Both the position numbers and the translations under genes were made by a program. Below the pieces are notes generated by a model. That model was not told the DNA's origin. It did not search any database and saw only the letters and a program-made list of their open reading frames with translations. From assembly GCA_016210565.1 (NCBI GenBank), contig JACQUA010000299.1, positions 1 through 38,427 of the forward strand: DNA of 38,427 nt, written 5' to 3'. This document shows, in pieces, positions 38,299-38,427 of the stretch (its first letter is position 1; the number at the start of each line of letters is the position of its first letter). This DNA is from Chloroflexota bacterium. Lineage in GTDB: Bacteria; Chloroflexota; Dehalococcoidia; JACQUA01.

Positions 38299-38427
38299 AT
38301 TCTGAGCGCAGCGAGCGTAGTCGAAGAACCTTTCCGTTGGGCGTGGGGCGAAAGACCCTTCGACTACCCCTTCGCTTCGCTCAGGGCTCCGGCTCAGGGT
38401 GACAGCGCTTCCAGTGTCATTCTGAGC
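38299..38427. repeat. Dispersed ATTCTGAGC...CTCAGGGTGACAGCGCTTCC repeat at window end
   Basis: The repeat matches the modules at 19776-19925 and the 3' end of the tandem unit at 1-290. It fills the end of the window. No gene is seen. Confidence 0.75.

Overview
The window is about 38 kb of GC-rich bacterial DNA. It looks like part of an anaerobe's catabolic island, built from repeated gene sets and interrupted by a small defence and mobile-element islet. The genes are an anaerobic CoA/carboxyl-type set: four UbiD-type (prenyl-FMN) decarboxylases, a tungsten aldehyde:ferredoxin oxidoreductase, an MmgE/PrpD protein, a B12-dependent mutase small subunit, an enoyl-CoA hydratase and a CaiB/BaiF CoA-transferase. 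Many lipoproteins have a lipobox, and intergenic spaces are packed with palindromic repeats. This would fit a Chloroflexota (Dehalococcoidia-like) or similar subsurface anaerobe; that placement is inference, because no rRNA or other taxonomic marker is present.

Layout. 1-1891: a tandem repeat, then a complete ubiD-like gene (UbiD-A). 1907-11318: accessory islet on the minus strand, with a Panacea-domain antitoxin and overlapping putative toxin, a chimeric relic on the plus strand (N-terminus of an Eco57I-like restriction-modification protein joined to a ubiD fragment), a ~1940-residue DUF4011/SF1 helicase/Vsr-like nuclease/DUF3320 protein with an N-terminal C2H2 finger, and an IS1202/ISNCY-type insertion sequence. 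11441-12874: CapA-like metallophosphatase. 12941-33417: the core, a series of related cassettes made of an Fe3+-type solute-binding lipoprotein (SBP), a UbiD-like decarboxylase and a radical-SAM-like protein (rSAM) of unusual cysteine spacing. Order: SBP1-UbiD-B, frameshifted VOC gene, SBP2-rSAM1, SBP3 (frameshifted)-UbiD-C-rSAM2, MmgE/PrpD, AOR, SBP4-rSAM3-LUD protein-UbiD-D. 33802-34932: an unrecognised protein on the minus strand. 35532-38290: B12-binding mutase subunit, enoyl-CoA hydratase (overlapping), a MITE-like element, and a CaiB/BaiF CoA-transferase.

How the genes may work together (inference): each cassette could pair a dedicated binding lipoprotein with a prFMN decarboxylase/carboxylase and a radical enzyme acting on one class of aromatic or unsaturated acid. 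AOR, MmgE/PrpD, hydratase, mutase and CoA-transferase would then handle aldehyde, CoA-ester and branched-acid steps. No ABC permease or ATPase, no UbiX prFMN synthase and no mutase large subunit is encoded here, so partners must lie elsewhere. The recurring SBP/UbiD/rSAM set, with three rSAM copies sharing C150-X8-C159-X2-C162 and a C-terminal CX5CX2C motif, is the best candidate for an undescribed system.

Intergenic DNA is dominated by several families of dispersed palindromic repeats. Some have run into gene ends and now encode protein tails. Two short elements with inverted ends look like MITEs, one of them inside another repeat with a 6-bp target duplication. No tRNA, rRNA or CRISPR array was seen.
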